Made by a program: the position numbers and the translations under genes. This document shows positions 1 to 8,171 of a DNA stretch of 64,000 bases, piece by piece. Numbering within the stretch: position 1 is the first letter of the stretch; each line of letters begins with the position of its first letter. This stretch comes from Lysobacter auxotrophicus (GTDB lineage: Bacteria; Pseudomonadota; Gammaproteobacteria; Xanthomonadales; Xanthomonadaceae). The notes beneath the pieces were generated by a model, which searched no databases, was not told the origin of the DNA, and saw nothing but the letters and a program-made list of their open reading frames with translations. The DNA lies in NCBI RefSeq assembly GCF_027924565.1, contig NZ_AP027041.1, positions 3,720,001 through 3,784,000 on the forward strand. Direction: 5' to 3'.

Positions 1-120
1 CGAATGCATCGGCGACCGACGCATATACGGAGCGTTTCGATGTAGTCATCTGTCCCCCTGAACAGTGACGCTAGTCTCTCTAATCAGTCCAGGCATTGCC
101 ATGGAGCGCTGTCCACTGCA

Positions 121-450
121 ATGGACAATCTCACCAGCCTGCGTACTTGGGTATACAACGAGGGCAGCAGCCAGGGCACCTTCGGTGACTTGGCGGCAGG
201 CTCCTTGCCAGAGAGCGAGTGGCGCCAGTTTCTTGACGCAGCTCGCATGCCGGACGCGTTTCAGCGCAAGCCAACTGGAATTCTGTTCCTAGGCCGTAGC
301 GAAGTCACCCGATGGATGCGTCCTGGAGGCCAGCTAAGTTGTGTCTTCGATCTTCTGCTTGAAGCCGCGCAGCCGCAGCGGCTGTTCTGGGTGCCGGTCG
401 GAACAGCGCACCCCGGGCGTGTAGCTCATCGTGGGGGCGCCACGCTGCAC
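121..450 (+). CDS. unrecognised ORF, possibly decayed
   Basis: An open frame starts at ATG 121 and continues past 450 into the decayed arsR region, ending at 612. About 110 residues (starting MDNLTSLRTWVYNEG) precede the arsR match. I recognise no family, motif, signal peptide or membrane segment. The region past 450 overlaps arsR in shifting frames, so the natural end of this ORF is unclear. It may be a relic of a neighbour of the ars operon, or chance. Confidence 0.2.
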
Positions 451-806
451 ATGGCCCCATCTGGCCTTAGCGTGCTCGCGCGCTTTTGCTGCAACCGAAT
501 TCGCACGACGTCTGCACGCGGGTTCCAGATGCTGCTGCGTCTGGAGCAGGTCCGGACGGATTGTCGGTTGGTGACCTTCGCGACCGCTTGGGCCTACCGC
601 CCGCCACGCTGAGCGCGCAACTCAACATCCTGCGCAATGCCGCGTTGGTCCATGACCAGCGCGAAGGACGCGTCATCCGCGTGCGCGCCAACTACCTGCA
701 GATGAACGACCTCATCACCTTCCTCACTGAAAACTGCTGCAGCGGCCGGGCCGTCTGCGAGCCCGCCAGCGGCTGCAAGCCGCAGAAGAAAGGAGCCTCG
801 AAGTGA
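451..806 (+). pseudogene. arsR: ArsR-family arsenic-responsive repressor, frameshifted
   Basis: The downstream part, about 546-806, encodes a clear ArsR winged helix (AGPDGLSVGDL, LPPATLSAQLNILRNAALV) with a C-terminal Cys pair (ENCCSG) of the kind that binds As(III). The N-terminal part can only be assembled by changing frame three times. Frame 1 from ATG 451 gives MAPSGLSVLAR. Frame 2, after the T-run at 484-487, gives FAATEFARRLHA. Frame 1, after an extra GG at 521-522, gives FQMLLR. The third frame begins after 541-545. Either the repressor is dead and the operon constitutive, or these are sequencing errors. An ATG at 486 opens the last frame, but its first residues do not resemble ArsR. 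The gene directly precedes arsI, sharing GTGA. Confidence 0.7.
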
Positions 807-1291
807 ACCGCTTCCATGTACACCTCAACGTTTCGAACCTCGACGCCAGCATCCGCTTCTACTCGCAGTTGTTTGCCACCGCACCAGCCGTGGTGAAAGG
901 CGACTACGCGAAGTGGATGCTGGAAGACCCGCGCGTGAACTTTGCCATCTCCACCACGGGCCGCACGCCGGGCATCGACCACCTGGGCATACAGGTCGAC
1001 AACGGCGACGAACTCGTCTCGCTTGGCCAGCGTCTGGACGCTGCCGGCAGCACCGTCGTTCCCGAACCCGACGCGACCTGCTGCTATGCGCGCTCGGACA
1101 AGATGTGGACGGAAGATCCACAGGGCACGCGCTGGGAAACGTTTCATACCTTTGGGGAGGCGGTGACCTACTACGCCGGCGACGATGCGTGCACCGCCGA
1201 TGGCGCTGCATGCAGTGCACCGATGCACCCCGCGCACGCGGCTTCGGCGCGCACGGGCGGATGCTCCACCCCGACGTCCGGCTGCTGCTGA
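803..1291 (+). CDS. arsI: ArsI C-As lyase (glyoxalase fold)
   Basis: A vicinal-oxygen-chelate (glyoxalase/CadI-like) protein of 162 aa. ArsI enzymes cleave the carbon-arsenic bond of trivalent organoarsenicals such as MAs(III). The signature residues are visible: His5, His60 and Glu112 as the metal ligands, and the Cys pair at 93-94 (TCCYARSDKMW) for thiol binding of arsenic. The C-terminus is also Cys-rich (TGGC...SGCC). The start is GTG 803, with a ribosome site AAAGGAG at 788-794, overlapping the arsR stop. It is the first intact gene of the ars operon. The fold alone would allow another cadmium-induced CadI-type protein, but the Cys pair and the neighbours favour ArsI. Confidence 0.85.
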   Translation: MNRFHVHLNVSNLDASIRFYSQLFATAPAVVKGDYAKWMLEDPRVNFAISTTGRTPGIDHLGIQVDNGDELVSLGQRLDAAGSTVVPEPDATCCYARSDKMWTEDPQGTRWETFHTFGEAVTYYAGDDACTADGAACSAPMHPAHAASARTGGCSTPTSGCC

Positions 1292-1298
1292 GGTCCCC

Positions 1299-1739
1299 AT
1301 GAACTTACGGTTGCAGCTTCCCCATGAGCGCGAGGGAGCCCGGTCGCTGCTCGACCGCGCCGCGCTACCTGTCGAAGACCTCGATACTGCCGATGTGCGG
1401 TTCATTGTCGCAATCGAGAACGATGAATTGGTTGGTGTCGTCGGATTGCAACAGTTCGGAAGTGCGGGCCTGCTGCGATCCCTCGCCGTTCGCCAGGATT
1501 TTCGCGGCAGCGGCGTCGGCGGGAGGCTGGTCGATGCGCTGGAATCGCTCGCACGCGAAGGAGGGCTCGATCAGCTGGTACTGCTCACGCAGACCGCTGC
1601 GCCCTTCTTCGCGGCACGCGGCTATCGCGCGATCGAACGCGCTGATGCACCGGCTTCCGTGCATGACAGCGCGGAGTTCCGTTCGCTGTGCCCAGCGACC
1701 GCATCTTGCATGAGCAAGCAGCTGGACGACGACCGATGA
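1299..1739 (+). CDS. arsN2: ArsN2-type GNAT acetyltransferase
   Basis: A 146-aa GNAT-fold N-acetyltransferase. The acetyl-CoA loop is visible as RSLAVRQDFRGSGVGGRLV at about residues 65-83, followed by the typical LLTQTAAPFFAARGY stretch. ArsN-type enzymes acetylate organoarsenical compounds such as the antibiotic AST; ArsN2 is the small single-domain form found in ars operons. ATG 1299 is chosen because it lies 7 bp after the arsI stop. The last codon overlaps the arsC start (ATGA), which indicates translational coupling. The substrate is inferred from context only. Confidence 0.75.
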   Translation: MNLRLQLPHEREGARSLLDRAALPVEDLDTADVRFIVAIENDELVGVVGLQQFGSAGLLRSLAVRQDFRGSGVGGRLVDALESLAREGGLDQLVLLTQTAAPFFAARGYRAIERADAPASVHDSAEFRSLCPATASCMSKQLDDDR

Positions 1740-2119
1740 AACGAATCCTGTTCGTGTGCGTGGAAAACTCCAATCGCAGCCAGATGGCCGAAGCGTTCGC
1801 GCACATTCATGGCGGTGGCGGGGTCGAGGCATTGAGTGCCGGGTCGAATCCGTCCGGACAGATCAATCCGAAAGCCGTGCGCTTCATGTCCGAACTGGAC
1901 TATGACCTCAGCAAGCACGAGTCCAAGTCGTTGGATGATATCGACGGCGAATTCGATGCCGTCATCACCATGGGGTGTGGCGACAACTGCCCGTGGATTC
2001 CTGCGACACGGCGCGAAGACTGGGGACTTCCCGACCCAAAGCACATGGACGACGAGGGCTACCGCGAGGTTCGCGACGATATCTCCGCGCGCGTCAAAGC
2101 GCTGCTGGCGTCGTTGTGA
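1736..2119 (+). CDS. arsC: arsenate reductase, LMW-phosphatase type
   Basis: A 127-aa low-molecular-weight phosphatase-fold arsenate reductase, which converts arsenate to arsenite. The P-loop CVENSNRS begins at Cys8, with Arg14. The resolving cysteines Cys81 and Cys85 sit in MGCGDNCP. The acid loop DWGLPDPKH is present. The three-cysteine arrangement is typical of the thioredoxin-coupled family. The start ATG 1736 overlaps the arsN2 stop, and the stop overlaps the aquaporin start, so arsI-arsN2-arsC-aqp form a tightly coupled operon. Confidence 0.9.
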   Translation: MKRILFVCVENSNRSQMAEAFAHIHGGGGVEALSAGSNPSGQINPKAVRFMSELDYDLSKHESKSLDDIDGEFDAVITMGCGDNCPWIPATRREDWGLPDPKHMDDEGYREVRDDISARVKALLASL

Positions 2120-2805
2120 TGCCGCTTTCACGCAGGCTGGCGGCCGAGTTCATCGGAACCATGTTCCTGCTCGCCGCGGTCGTTGGCTCGGGGATCATGG
2201 GCGTGCTGCTTTCGCAGGGGAACAACGGCATCGCGTTACTGGCAAACGCGGCTGCGACGGCGGGCATTTTGTATGTGCTGATCGTGATCTTCGGTCCGAT
2301 TTCCGGCGCACACTTCAATCCGGCGGTCTCATTCGCGATGCACCTCCGCGGGGAGCTGGGTCGAAGAGACACTGTGGCCTATATCGCGATTCAGGTCGTC
2401 GGGGCTGCCCTAGGCGTGGTGCTCGCACATGCCATGTTCGGCCTGGCACTGGTGCAGGCAGGCACCCATGTGCGAAGCGGTTGGCCGCAATGGCTCAGCG
2501 AAGCCGTAGCGACGTCCGGGCTCCTGCTGACCATCGTGATGGGCGTGCGCAATCGCCCGCAAGCTGTGCCGGCTCTCGTAGCCAGTTACATCTTCGCCGC
2601 GTACTGGTTCACTGGCAGTACGTCCCTCGCCAATCCCGCCGTGACTCTGGCTCGCGCACTCACTTCGAGCTTCGCCGGCATCAGGCTCGTTGATGTCGTC
2701 GGCTTTGTTGCTGCCCAGATGGCAGGGCTTGCGAGCGCTGTTCTGGTTCTAACGCTCGTTTTGCCCGAAGGCCGCACTTACGCGGCGAGGCTCGCTTCGC
2801 CGTAA
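2119..2805 (+). CDS. MIP-family aquaglyceroporin in ars operon
   Basis: A 228-aa six-helix inner-membrane channel. Both MIP signature loops are present: FNPAVS around residue 60 and ANPAVT around residue 176. ATG 2119 overlaps the arsC stop. No ArsB or Acr3 exporter is seen here. As described for AqpS of Sinorhizobium, the channel probably lets arsenite made by ArsC diffuse out of the cell. The role is inferred from position; by sequence alone it could be a general aquaporin. Confidence 0.85.
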   Translation: MPLSRRLAAEFIGTMFLLAAVVGSGIMGVLLSQGNNGIALLANAAATAGILYVLIVIFGPISGAHFNPAVSFAMHLRGELGRRDTVAYIAIQVVGAALGVVLAHAMFGLALVQAGTHVRSGWPQWLSEAVATSGLLLTIVMGVRNRPQAVPALVASYIFAAYWFTGSTSLANPAVTLARALTSSFAGIRLVDVVGFVAAQMAGLASAVLVLTLVLPEGRTYAARLASP

Positions 2806-2830
2806 TGTCCGGTTAGGGTCGAAAGCGGAC
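2804..2830. repeat. 28-bp imperfect palindrome, copy 1
   Basis: Reads AATGTCCGGTTAGGGTCG followed by AAAGCGGAC. It is a member of the family described under the copy at 19929 and overlaps the aquaporin stop codon. Confidence 0.6.
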
Positions 2831-2936
2831 GAGGCTGCGGATGCCACAAGGGAGGATGGCAGTTGGACACTTGGTTTCCCCCCGCGACAACGTGCGCTTT
2901 GTGAGGGGCGGCCGGGGACCTGCACTTGAAGGGACC

Positions 2937-3281
2937 TCAGTTCGCATCGAGCAGCTCAGCCCACTCGCGCGCCGTTTGGCCAAGAGGGGCCAAACGCTCA
3001 TAGACCGACTGCCCCATATCGGTGACGACGTAGCCGTCGACGTCGCGCGCGACTAGCCGCGCCATCTGTAGTTCCTTCAGACGCTGGTTCAGCACAGCCG
3101 GCGAGATGGACTCGCAGCGCTCCTGCAGCGCCCGGAACGTGAGCGCGCCCGACTCCGCCAGGGTCCAGAGCACGCCCATAGCCCAACGGCGGCCAAGGAG
3201 ATCGAACAGCGCCATGATCGGGGCTCCGGATTTGGAACCACGCACGGCCTGACCTGGCTTGGGAATCTGCGTTCTCGACAT
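2937..3281 (-). CDS. HxlR-family winged-helix regulator
   Basis: A 114-aa HxlR/DUF24-type transcription factor. The core is typical: LLGRRWAMGVLWTLAESGALTFRALQERCESISPAVLNQRLKEL is the helix-turn-helix, followed by a wing ending in YVVTDMGQSVYERLAPL. No cysteine sensor is present, so the signal is unknown. It is divergent from the GST gene across a 92-bp gap that holds a palindrome (3331-3350). This suggests it controls both genes. Confidence 0.85.
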   Translation of the reverse strand: MSRTQIPKPGQAVRGSKSGAPIMALFDLLGRRWAMGVLWTLAESGALTFRALQERCESISPAVLNQRLKELQMARLVARDVDGYVVTDMGQSVYERLAPLGQTAREWAELLDAN

Positions 3282-3330
3282 GCGGCCTACTCCCGAACTT
3301 TGCGCTTCCCCCGACTTGCGGGGCGCGCGG

Positions 3331-3350
3331 CTATGCTATTAAATCCATAG
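3331..3350. promoter_or_regulatory. candidate HxlR operator
   Basis: The inverted repeat CTATG (3331-3335) and CATAG (3346-3350) surrounds an AT-rich centre (CTATTAAATC). It lies between the divergent HxlR and GST genes and is flanked by imperfect GCGCG arms. The assignment rests on position and symmetry only. Confidence 0.4.
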
Positions 3351-3373
3351 CGCGCTGCCTATCTGGCCTATCG

Positions 3374-4102
3374 ATGACCCGTCACCGGCTGTATTCCGGA
3401 ACCCGAAACGCCTCGAGCTGGGCGATGCGCGCCTGGCTCGCTCTCAAGGCCGCGGGCGTAGATTTCGATGAGGTCGTGGTTGATATCCGACGCCCGCAAC
3501 GGTTTGCGAATCTCGCTGCCGTAGGTGCGTTCGCGCCGTCGGCTACGGTACCGGTGCTAGTCGTCGATGAACACGTGATCTTCGACAGCCTCGCGATCAT
3601 GGAGTACGCCAATGATGTGGCTGGTGGGCGCTTGCTCCCGGTCGACCCTCTTCACCGTGCAGAAGCCCGGTCCATCATCGCGTGGCAGCACGGGGGTCTA
3701 TCTGGAATCGCACGGCGAGTCTGCTTCGAAAGCGCGTTCTACCCGGACAAGCGTGATCTGTGTCCGGAAGAGATCGCGGAATGCGATCGCCTCGGGACCT
3801 ATCTGGCTGCCTGCCTGGCTCGCTCTGGGGGCCCCTTTCTGTTTGGCGAATGCTCGCTTGCCGACTTCGCACTGACACCGACGGTAATCAGGCTCACACG
3901 CCACCAGTTGGACTGGGCGCGTTGGCCTGGTACGGAGCCGTGGTCCGGCCATGTGCTGGACCACCTTCACGTGAAAGAGTGGCTACGCGAGGCCGACCTC
4001 TGCCCACCAATCTGGTACGACAGTTACATGCTCGATCCGGAACGTACCCCTTCAGCCTCAAGCGCATGGACGGCGGTGCGAGAGCCCCGCGGCCAACGGT
4101 AG
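3374..4102 (+). CDS. glutathione S-transferase family protein
   Basis: A 242-aa GST-like protein. The thioredoxin-fold N-terminus (about residues 1-85) begins RLYSGTRNASSWAMRAWLAL, includes the cis-proline segment ATVPVLVVDEHVIFDSLAIMEY (the VPVL and DS contacts that bind glutathione), and is followed by the all-helical domain with SLADFALTP. This conjugates glutathione to electrophiles or isomerises them in the cytoplasm; the substrate is unknown. It is divergent from the HxlR gene and convergent with the monooxygenase. Confidence 0.8.
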   Translation: MTRHRLYSGTRNASSWAMRAWLALKAAGVDFDEVVVDIRRPQRFANLAAVGAFAPSATVPVLVVDEHVIFDSLAIMEYANDVAGGRLLPVDPLHRAEARSIIAWQHGGLSGIARRVCFESAFYPDKRDLCPEEIAECDRLGTYLAACLARSGGPFLFGECSLADFALTPTVIRLTRHQLDWARWPGTEPWSGHVLDHLHVKEWLREADLCPPIWYDSYMLDPERTPSASSAWTAVREPRGQR

Positions 4103-4114
4103 GTACATGCCAGA

Positions 4115-4135
4115 GAAGACGGTTGCGTGGTCTTC
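4115..4135. terminator. weak hairpin between convergent genes
   Basis: GAAGAC (4115-4120) pairs with GTCTTC (4130-4135) in the gap between the convergent GST and monooxygenase genes. There is no T-run, so terminator function is doubtful. Confidence 0.25.
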
Positions 4136-4164
4136 GCGTTGCGGTGGTGGACCCCTGCCATCGG

Positions 4165-5310
4165 TCAGGCAAACCCAGCTAGCGTCTGCGCCGCATAAGC
4201 ACGCACCCTCGCCGACCGCCCGGCGGCGTCGATCAAGTGATTGCGAATCCAGCGAGCAGCCGGGCTGCGAATCGTCGCTAAGCGGGTGAGTCGATCCGTC
4301 ATCGCTAGCACTTTCGTCGCAGCCGTGCGGCGTGTCTCGTTGTAGGAATCCAGAGGTTCGTCAGATCCGACTCGTATCGATTCGCCCAGCGCGGTACTCA
4401 GCGCGACTGCATCCCTGATGCCTAGGTTCATGCCTTGGCCTCCTGCAGGGCTATGTACGTGGGCCGCGTCACCGACAAGTAGAACCGGGCCATCACGAAA
4501 TGTCGCGGCGAGGCGGTGATGGACTTGGAACCGCGAGCCCCAGAGCAGCTCGTGAATGCGTACGCCCCGACATGGCCCACGCTCGTCGATCAGCGCCTGC
4601 ACGTCATCGGTCGTGGGGATCGAAGTGGCACCTTCGAGCTGCGCGACGACACGGTAGCGATCCTGTGACATCGGGGCGACGACGAGTGTTCCCTCGCCCG
4701 AGAAGAACAAGGACACCTCATCGCGACTCAGCGGCCACTCCATCCTGACGTCCGCAAGCAAAAACGAGCCATACGTCTTACCCGGGAAGGCAATTCCCGA
4801 CTGCTCGCGCACGGTGCTACCCATCCCGTCAGCGCCAACGATGTACTGCGCGCGGATCACGCACTCGCCCTTTGGGCCCTCGCACGCTGCGACGACATGG
4901 TCGCGTCCCCGCGTCAGCTCCGTCAGACGAACCAGGCGGTCCACGCGACGTCCCGCGGCCGCTAGGCGGTCTGTCAGGATCTGCTCGGTCTCGTCTTGCG
5001 GGATCATGAGGGCATAGGGCGAGGCCGCGGGGAGGCCCGAGAACTCAACCCGCAGTAGGTCCTGGTCCCGGTCGCGCACCCGGAAGAAAGGAACCTTGAG
5101 GCCGCGCGATATAAGCGCATCCGCAATCTGCAGTTCCCGCACGCTCTCGAGCGTGGCCGCGTGAATTACGGCTGCCCGGGACGTGTTCTGCGCCTCGGGG
5201 AGTGCGTCGATGATCGTGAAATCGACTTCTTGCTGGGCGAGGCCTATAGCGGTCGACATGCCCGCCGGACCAGCACCGACGATCAGGACCTGAGTGTCGA
5301 GATGGGACAT
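4165..5310 (-). CDS. FAD-dependent monooxygenase (PheA/TfdB type)
   Basis: A 381-aa flavoprotein hydroxylase of the aromatic-ring hydroxylase family. It has the dinucleotide motif GAGPAG at residues 12-17, the NADPH/FAD motif GADGMGS near 160, and the FAD ribityl motif GDAAHVHSPAGGQGMN near 276. It lacks the long C-terminal thioredoxin-like domain of true phenol hydroxylases, and so resembles the shorter TetX- and antibiotic-modifying-type enzymes. It is divergent from a TetR gene with two operator-like sites between them, so it is probably induced by its own substrate, which is unknown. Confidence 0.8.
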   Translation of the reverse strand: MSHLDTQVLIVGAGPAGMSTAIGLAQQEVDFTIIDALPEAQNTSRAAVIHAATLESVRELQIADALISRGLKVPFFRVRDRDQDLLRVEFSGLPAASPYALMIPQDETEQILTDRLAAAGRRVDRLVRLTELTRGRDHVVAACEGPKGECVIRAQYIVGADGMGSTVREQSGIAFPGKTYGSFLLADVRMEWPLSRDEVSLFFSGEGTLVVAPMSQDRYRVVAQLEGATSIPTTDDVQALIDERGPCRGVRIHELLWGSRFQVHHRLAATFRDGPVLLVGDAAHVHSPAGGQGMNLGIRDAVALSTALGESIRVGSDEPLDSYNETRRTAATKVLAMTDRLTRLATIRSPAARWIRNHLIDAAGRSARVRAYAAQTLAGFA

Positions 5311-5330
5311 CGGGCAACGTTCCAGATGAT

Positions 5331-5382
5331 GTAAACATGCGTTTACTACCGGATCGTGCGATTGTTGTCAACGCTTGTTTAC
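5331..5382. promoter_or_regulatory. twin TetR operator sites
   Basis: Two 16-bp near-identical palindromes lie in the divergent monooxygenase/TetR spacer: GTAAACATGCGTTTAC at 5331-5346 (perfect) and GTCAACGCTTGTTTAC at 5367-5382, with centres 36 bp apart. The length and placement fit a TetR-family operator repressing both promoters. Confidence 0.65.
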
Positions 5383-5398
5383 ACGGAGCCATCAACTG

Positions 5399-5953
5399 GT
5401 GAGAGATGCGCAGGCCACGCGGCAGCGACTTCTGTTGGCGGCGCGAAAGGCGTTCTCCGACCGGGGATTCGAACGAACCACGGTCCGTGAGATTGCAGAC
5501 GACGCGAATGCCAACCCGGCATTGATCAATCGATACTTCGGAGGCAAGGAACAGCTTTTTGCTGAAGCCGTCGCGATCGACTTGGCCCTGCCTGACCTGT
5601 CAAAGGTTGAAAAGGCTTCCATGGGCAGAGCATTGATCGCGCACTTCTTCCACAAATGGGAAGGAAGCGAGCAGGACGACCTGTTGCGGACGCTGATTCG
5701 CGCTGCGGCCACCCACGAGGTGGCGGCATCTCGCGTTCGCGCGATCCTGACTGACCAGGTCCAAGTCATGGTGGAGCGCGTCGCGGGACAACATCGAGCC
5801 CATGAACGCGCGTGCCTGATCGCGACACAGATCCTCGGTCTCGCGTACGCGCGCTACGTCATCGGGTTGAGTAATGAGGACCTTCCCAGAGACACCATCG
5901 CTGGCATGGTGGGAGACACCATTCAGCGCTATTTGTGCGTCGAGCTTCCCTGA
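5399..5953 (+). CDS. TetR-family repressor
   Basis: A TetR regulator of about 184 aa. The N-terminal helix-turn-helix is canonical (TRQRLLLAARKAFSDRGFERTTVREIADDANANPALINRYFGGKEQLFAEAV), and the rest is a variable ligand domain. The frame is open from TTG 5375, but that codon lies inside an operator half-site; GTG 5399, just past the operator and beginning VRDAQATRQRLL, is preferred. It probably represses the divergent monooxygenase. Confidence 0.85.
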   Translation: MRDAQATRQRLLLAARKAFSDRGFERTTVREIADDANANPALINRYFGGKEQLFAEAVAIDLALPDLSKVEKASMGRALIAHFFHKWEGSEQDDLLRTLIRAAATHEVAASRVRAILTDQVQVMVERVAGQHRAHERACLIATQILGLAYARYVIGLSNEDLPRDTIAGMVGDTIQRYLCVELP

Positions 5954-6506
5954 TTGTTGCCGTCGTCATATTCGTCCGTTTCCGGGTTACCAGAGCAGGT
6001 CGAGAGCAATAAATCTGGAGCCCGGAGCATCACCTTTGTGCAACTCCTATCCCCAGAGGCATCGAGCGCCGTCGAAACCGGCGTTAGTGGTTGCTGAACT
6101 GACTTCGCAGGGCTTGACCGCGCAGGCCGTCGCTTCCGGGGGACGCGCTGCTGAGGCGACTCCCGTACCGGCGATACGTAAGGAACATCCGCCCGAGTCA
6201 ATGCACCGACGTCCGCTTTCGGCCATGAGCGGTCATTCGCCTGACGTACGACGTATTGCAAGCTGCGAAGCTAGGTCCACAACGTGCCGAACGGGACCAG
6301 GTCTTTTGCGGCAGGCAGCGTCCGAGGCACGGTTTCTCCGTCAATCGACCAAAGGTCGAGCCCACCCAATAGTCCGTCCTGTTCGATTCCAGCGCGAGAC
6401 CATTGACATCACCCTGCGCTAACACTTGCGGGAGCCTCCTATGCCGACCGCCGCTCAGGCGGTCCCTGTGTATTCCCCCGGTTTCCTCTGCTGAAGGAGA
6501 AGGTCC
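5954..6506. other. intergenic stretch without convincing gene
   Basis: About 550 bp. The open frames here match no family I recognise. The stretch holds one copy of the 28-bp palindrome (6209-6236) and, close to the next gene, a hairpin GACCGCC-GCTCA-GGCGGTC at 6446-6464 that would lie in the leader of the DUF1254 gene. Confidence 0.5.
6209..6236. repeat. 28-bp imperfect palindrome, copy 2
   Basis: ACGTCCGCTTTCGGCCATGA then GCGGTCAT; a slightly diverged member of the family. Confidence 0.55.
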
Positions 6507-8030
6507 GTGAATACGAGACTGGCCAGGCTGGCCGCAATGTCGTTGTGCATGTCGCTGACGTTCTTGACGCTTTCATGCTCCCGCGACGGTGGGCGGCAAA
6601 CCGAACAAACCGAACAAACCGAAACGGTGCAGAAGCAGGACGCGCCCGTCCAAGGTGCGGGAGGACTGAGCGACAAGGAGGTGGTCGATATCGCGACCGA
6701 CGCATACATCTACGGCTATTCGCTGATCACCACCGAAGTCACACGGGTGCAGATGTCGAATGTCGCCAAGGCCGACGCCCTGCACGCGCCGCCGAACCAG
6801 TTCGCGAATGTTCCGCGTTATCCACCCGGCGACTATCGGGGCGTATCGGCACCCAACGCGGACACGCTTTACTCCGTCGCGTGGGTCGACCTGCGCAAGG
6901 AGCCGATGGTCTTCAGTCATCCCGACATGGGCAAACGCTTCTTCCTGTTTCCGCACTACAGCCTGTGGATGCCCGTCGTCGCGTCGCCTGGCAGCCGCAC
7001 GATGGGTGGCAAGGCCGCCGACATCCTGATCAGCGGGCCCGGCTGGAACGGGCAGGTTCCTGCCGGCATGGAACACGTGAAGTCGCCCACGCAACACCTC
7101 GTCATCCTCGGGCGAACGTATGCCGACGGCACCGAAGCGGACTACAAGGCCGTCAACGCGTTGCAGGCCCAGTACAAGCTCGTGCCGCTATCGGCGTTCG
7201 GCAAGCCGTATACCTACACCGCACCGCCGGTTGATCCGAACCCCGGCTTTTCGATGACGGACAAGCCGCAGAAGATCATCGACGAGATGGACCTGTCCGC
7301 GTACTTCGGGATGATGGCGCGTCTGATGGGCACTACCGCACCACCGGCACCGGAGGACGCCGCGATCGTTGCCCGCATGGCGAAGATCGGGCTGGAGCCC
7401 GGCAAGCCGTTCGACATGGGCAAACTGTCGCCCTCGGCGCAGGCTGCGCTGAAGGATGTCACCAGGACGGCGCAGCAGAAGATCTTTGCACGGCGGGAGA
7501 CGTCGGGAACCAAGCAAAACGGTTGGTTCATTCCTGCAGCGGCCGGGACGTACGGAACCGATTATCTCCAGCGTGCCCTGATTGCCGCGTTTGGATGGCC
7601 CGCCAACCTCCCGGAGGACGCGATCTATCCCTACGCGTTGACCGATGGCAATGGCGAAACGCTCAACGGCGCGAATTCGTACACGCTGACGTTCCCGAAA
7701 GACCAGACACCTCCGGTCAACGGCTTCTGGTCGATCACGATGTACATCGACGATGGAGGCTGGTGGTTCAATCCGAACCCGCTGGACCGGTTCACCATCA
7801 GCATGCGCAACAAGCCGAAGTTCAACGACGATGGCTCGCTGACCTTGTACTTCCAGAACAAGTCGCCGGGCAAGGACAAGGAAAGCAACTGGCTGCCGGC
7901 GCCGCAGGGCAAGTTCATCCTGATGTTGCGCACGTACTGGCCGAAGGACACGCCACCATCGATCCTGCCGCCGGGCAAGGGCACATGGCAGCCACCGCCG
8001 GTGGTCAAGACATCGAATCCGACGTCGTAG
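6507..8030 (+). CDS. DUF1254/DUF1214 lipoprotein
   Basis: A 507-aa protein with an N-terminal signal peptide and a lipobox LTLSC (Cys near residue 24), so it is a predicted lipoprotein. A short Thr-Glu-Gln repeat encoded by tandem 9-bp units (about 6600-6625) follows the lipid anchor. Residues about 60-200 form DUF1254 (ATDAYIYGYSLI; PNADTLYSVAWVDL; FFLFPHYSLWM). The C-terminal part, about 370-490, is DUF1214 (GANSYTLTFPKDQTPPVNGFWSITMYI). These two domains regularly occur together in secreted proteins of unknown function. The start GTG 6507 follows AAGGAGAAGG. The next gene (barrel protein) may be co-transcribed. Confidence 0.85.
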   Translation: MNTRLARLAAMSLCMSLTFLTLSCSRDGGRQTEQTEQTETVQKQDAPVQGAGGLSDKEVVDIATDAYIYGYSLITTEVTRVQMSNVAKADALHAPPNQFANVPRYPPGDYRGVSAPNADTLYSVAWVDLRKEPMVFSHPDMGKRFFLFPHYSLWMPVVASPGSRTMGGKAADILISGPGWNGQVPAGMEHVKSPTQHLVILGRTYADGTEADYKAVNALQAQYKLVPLSAFGKPYTYTAPPVDPNPGFSMTDKPQKIIDEMDLSAYFGMMARLMGTTAPPAPEDAAIVARMAKIGLEPGKPFDMGKLSPSAQAALKDVTRTAQQKIFARRETSGTKQNGWFIPAAAGTYGTDYLQRALIAAFGWPANLPEDAIYPYALTDGNGETLNGANSYTLTFPKDQTPPVNGFWSITMYIDDGGWWFNPNPLDRFTISMRNKPKFNDDGSLTLYFQNKSPGKDKESNWLPAPQGKFILMLRTYWPKDTPPSILPPGKGTWQPPPVVKTSNPTS

Positions 8031-8171
8031 CTTCCATTGCCTCGGCGTGAGGAACACCCGGACGGCCCGGGCATGGGCCGTCCTGCACCACGCGAAATCG
8101 GAGCGACGGTTTGCTCCCGTGTCCATGATCGACAACGTCGGACCATGGGTCCGCGAATGGGAGGCCCGACG

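Noticed and set aside
6375..6400. tRNA-like GTTCGATTCCAG motif
   Set aside because: No acceptor, D or anticodon arms could be found around the T-loop-like sequence.
5874..6422. 182-codon plus-strand ORF
   Set aside because: It overlaps the end of tetR, crosses a palindromic repeat, and has no recognisable protein character.
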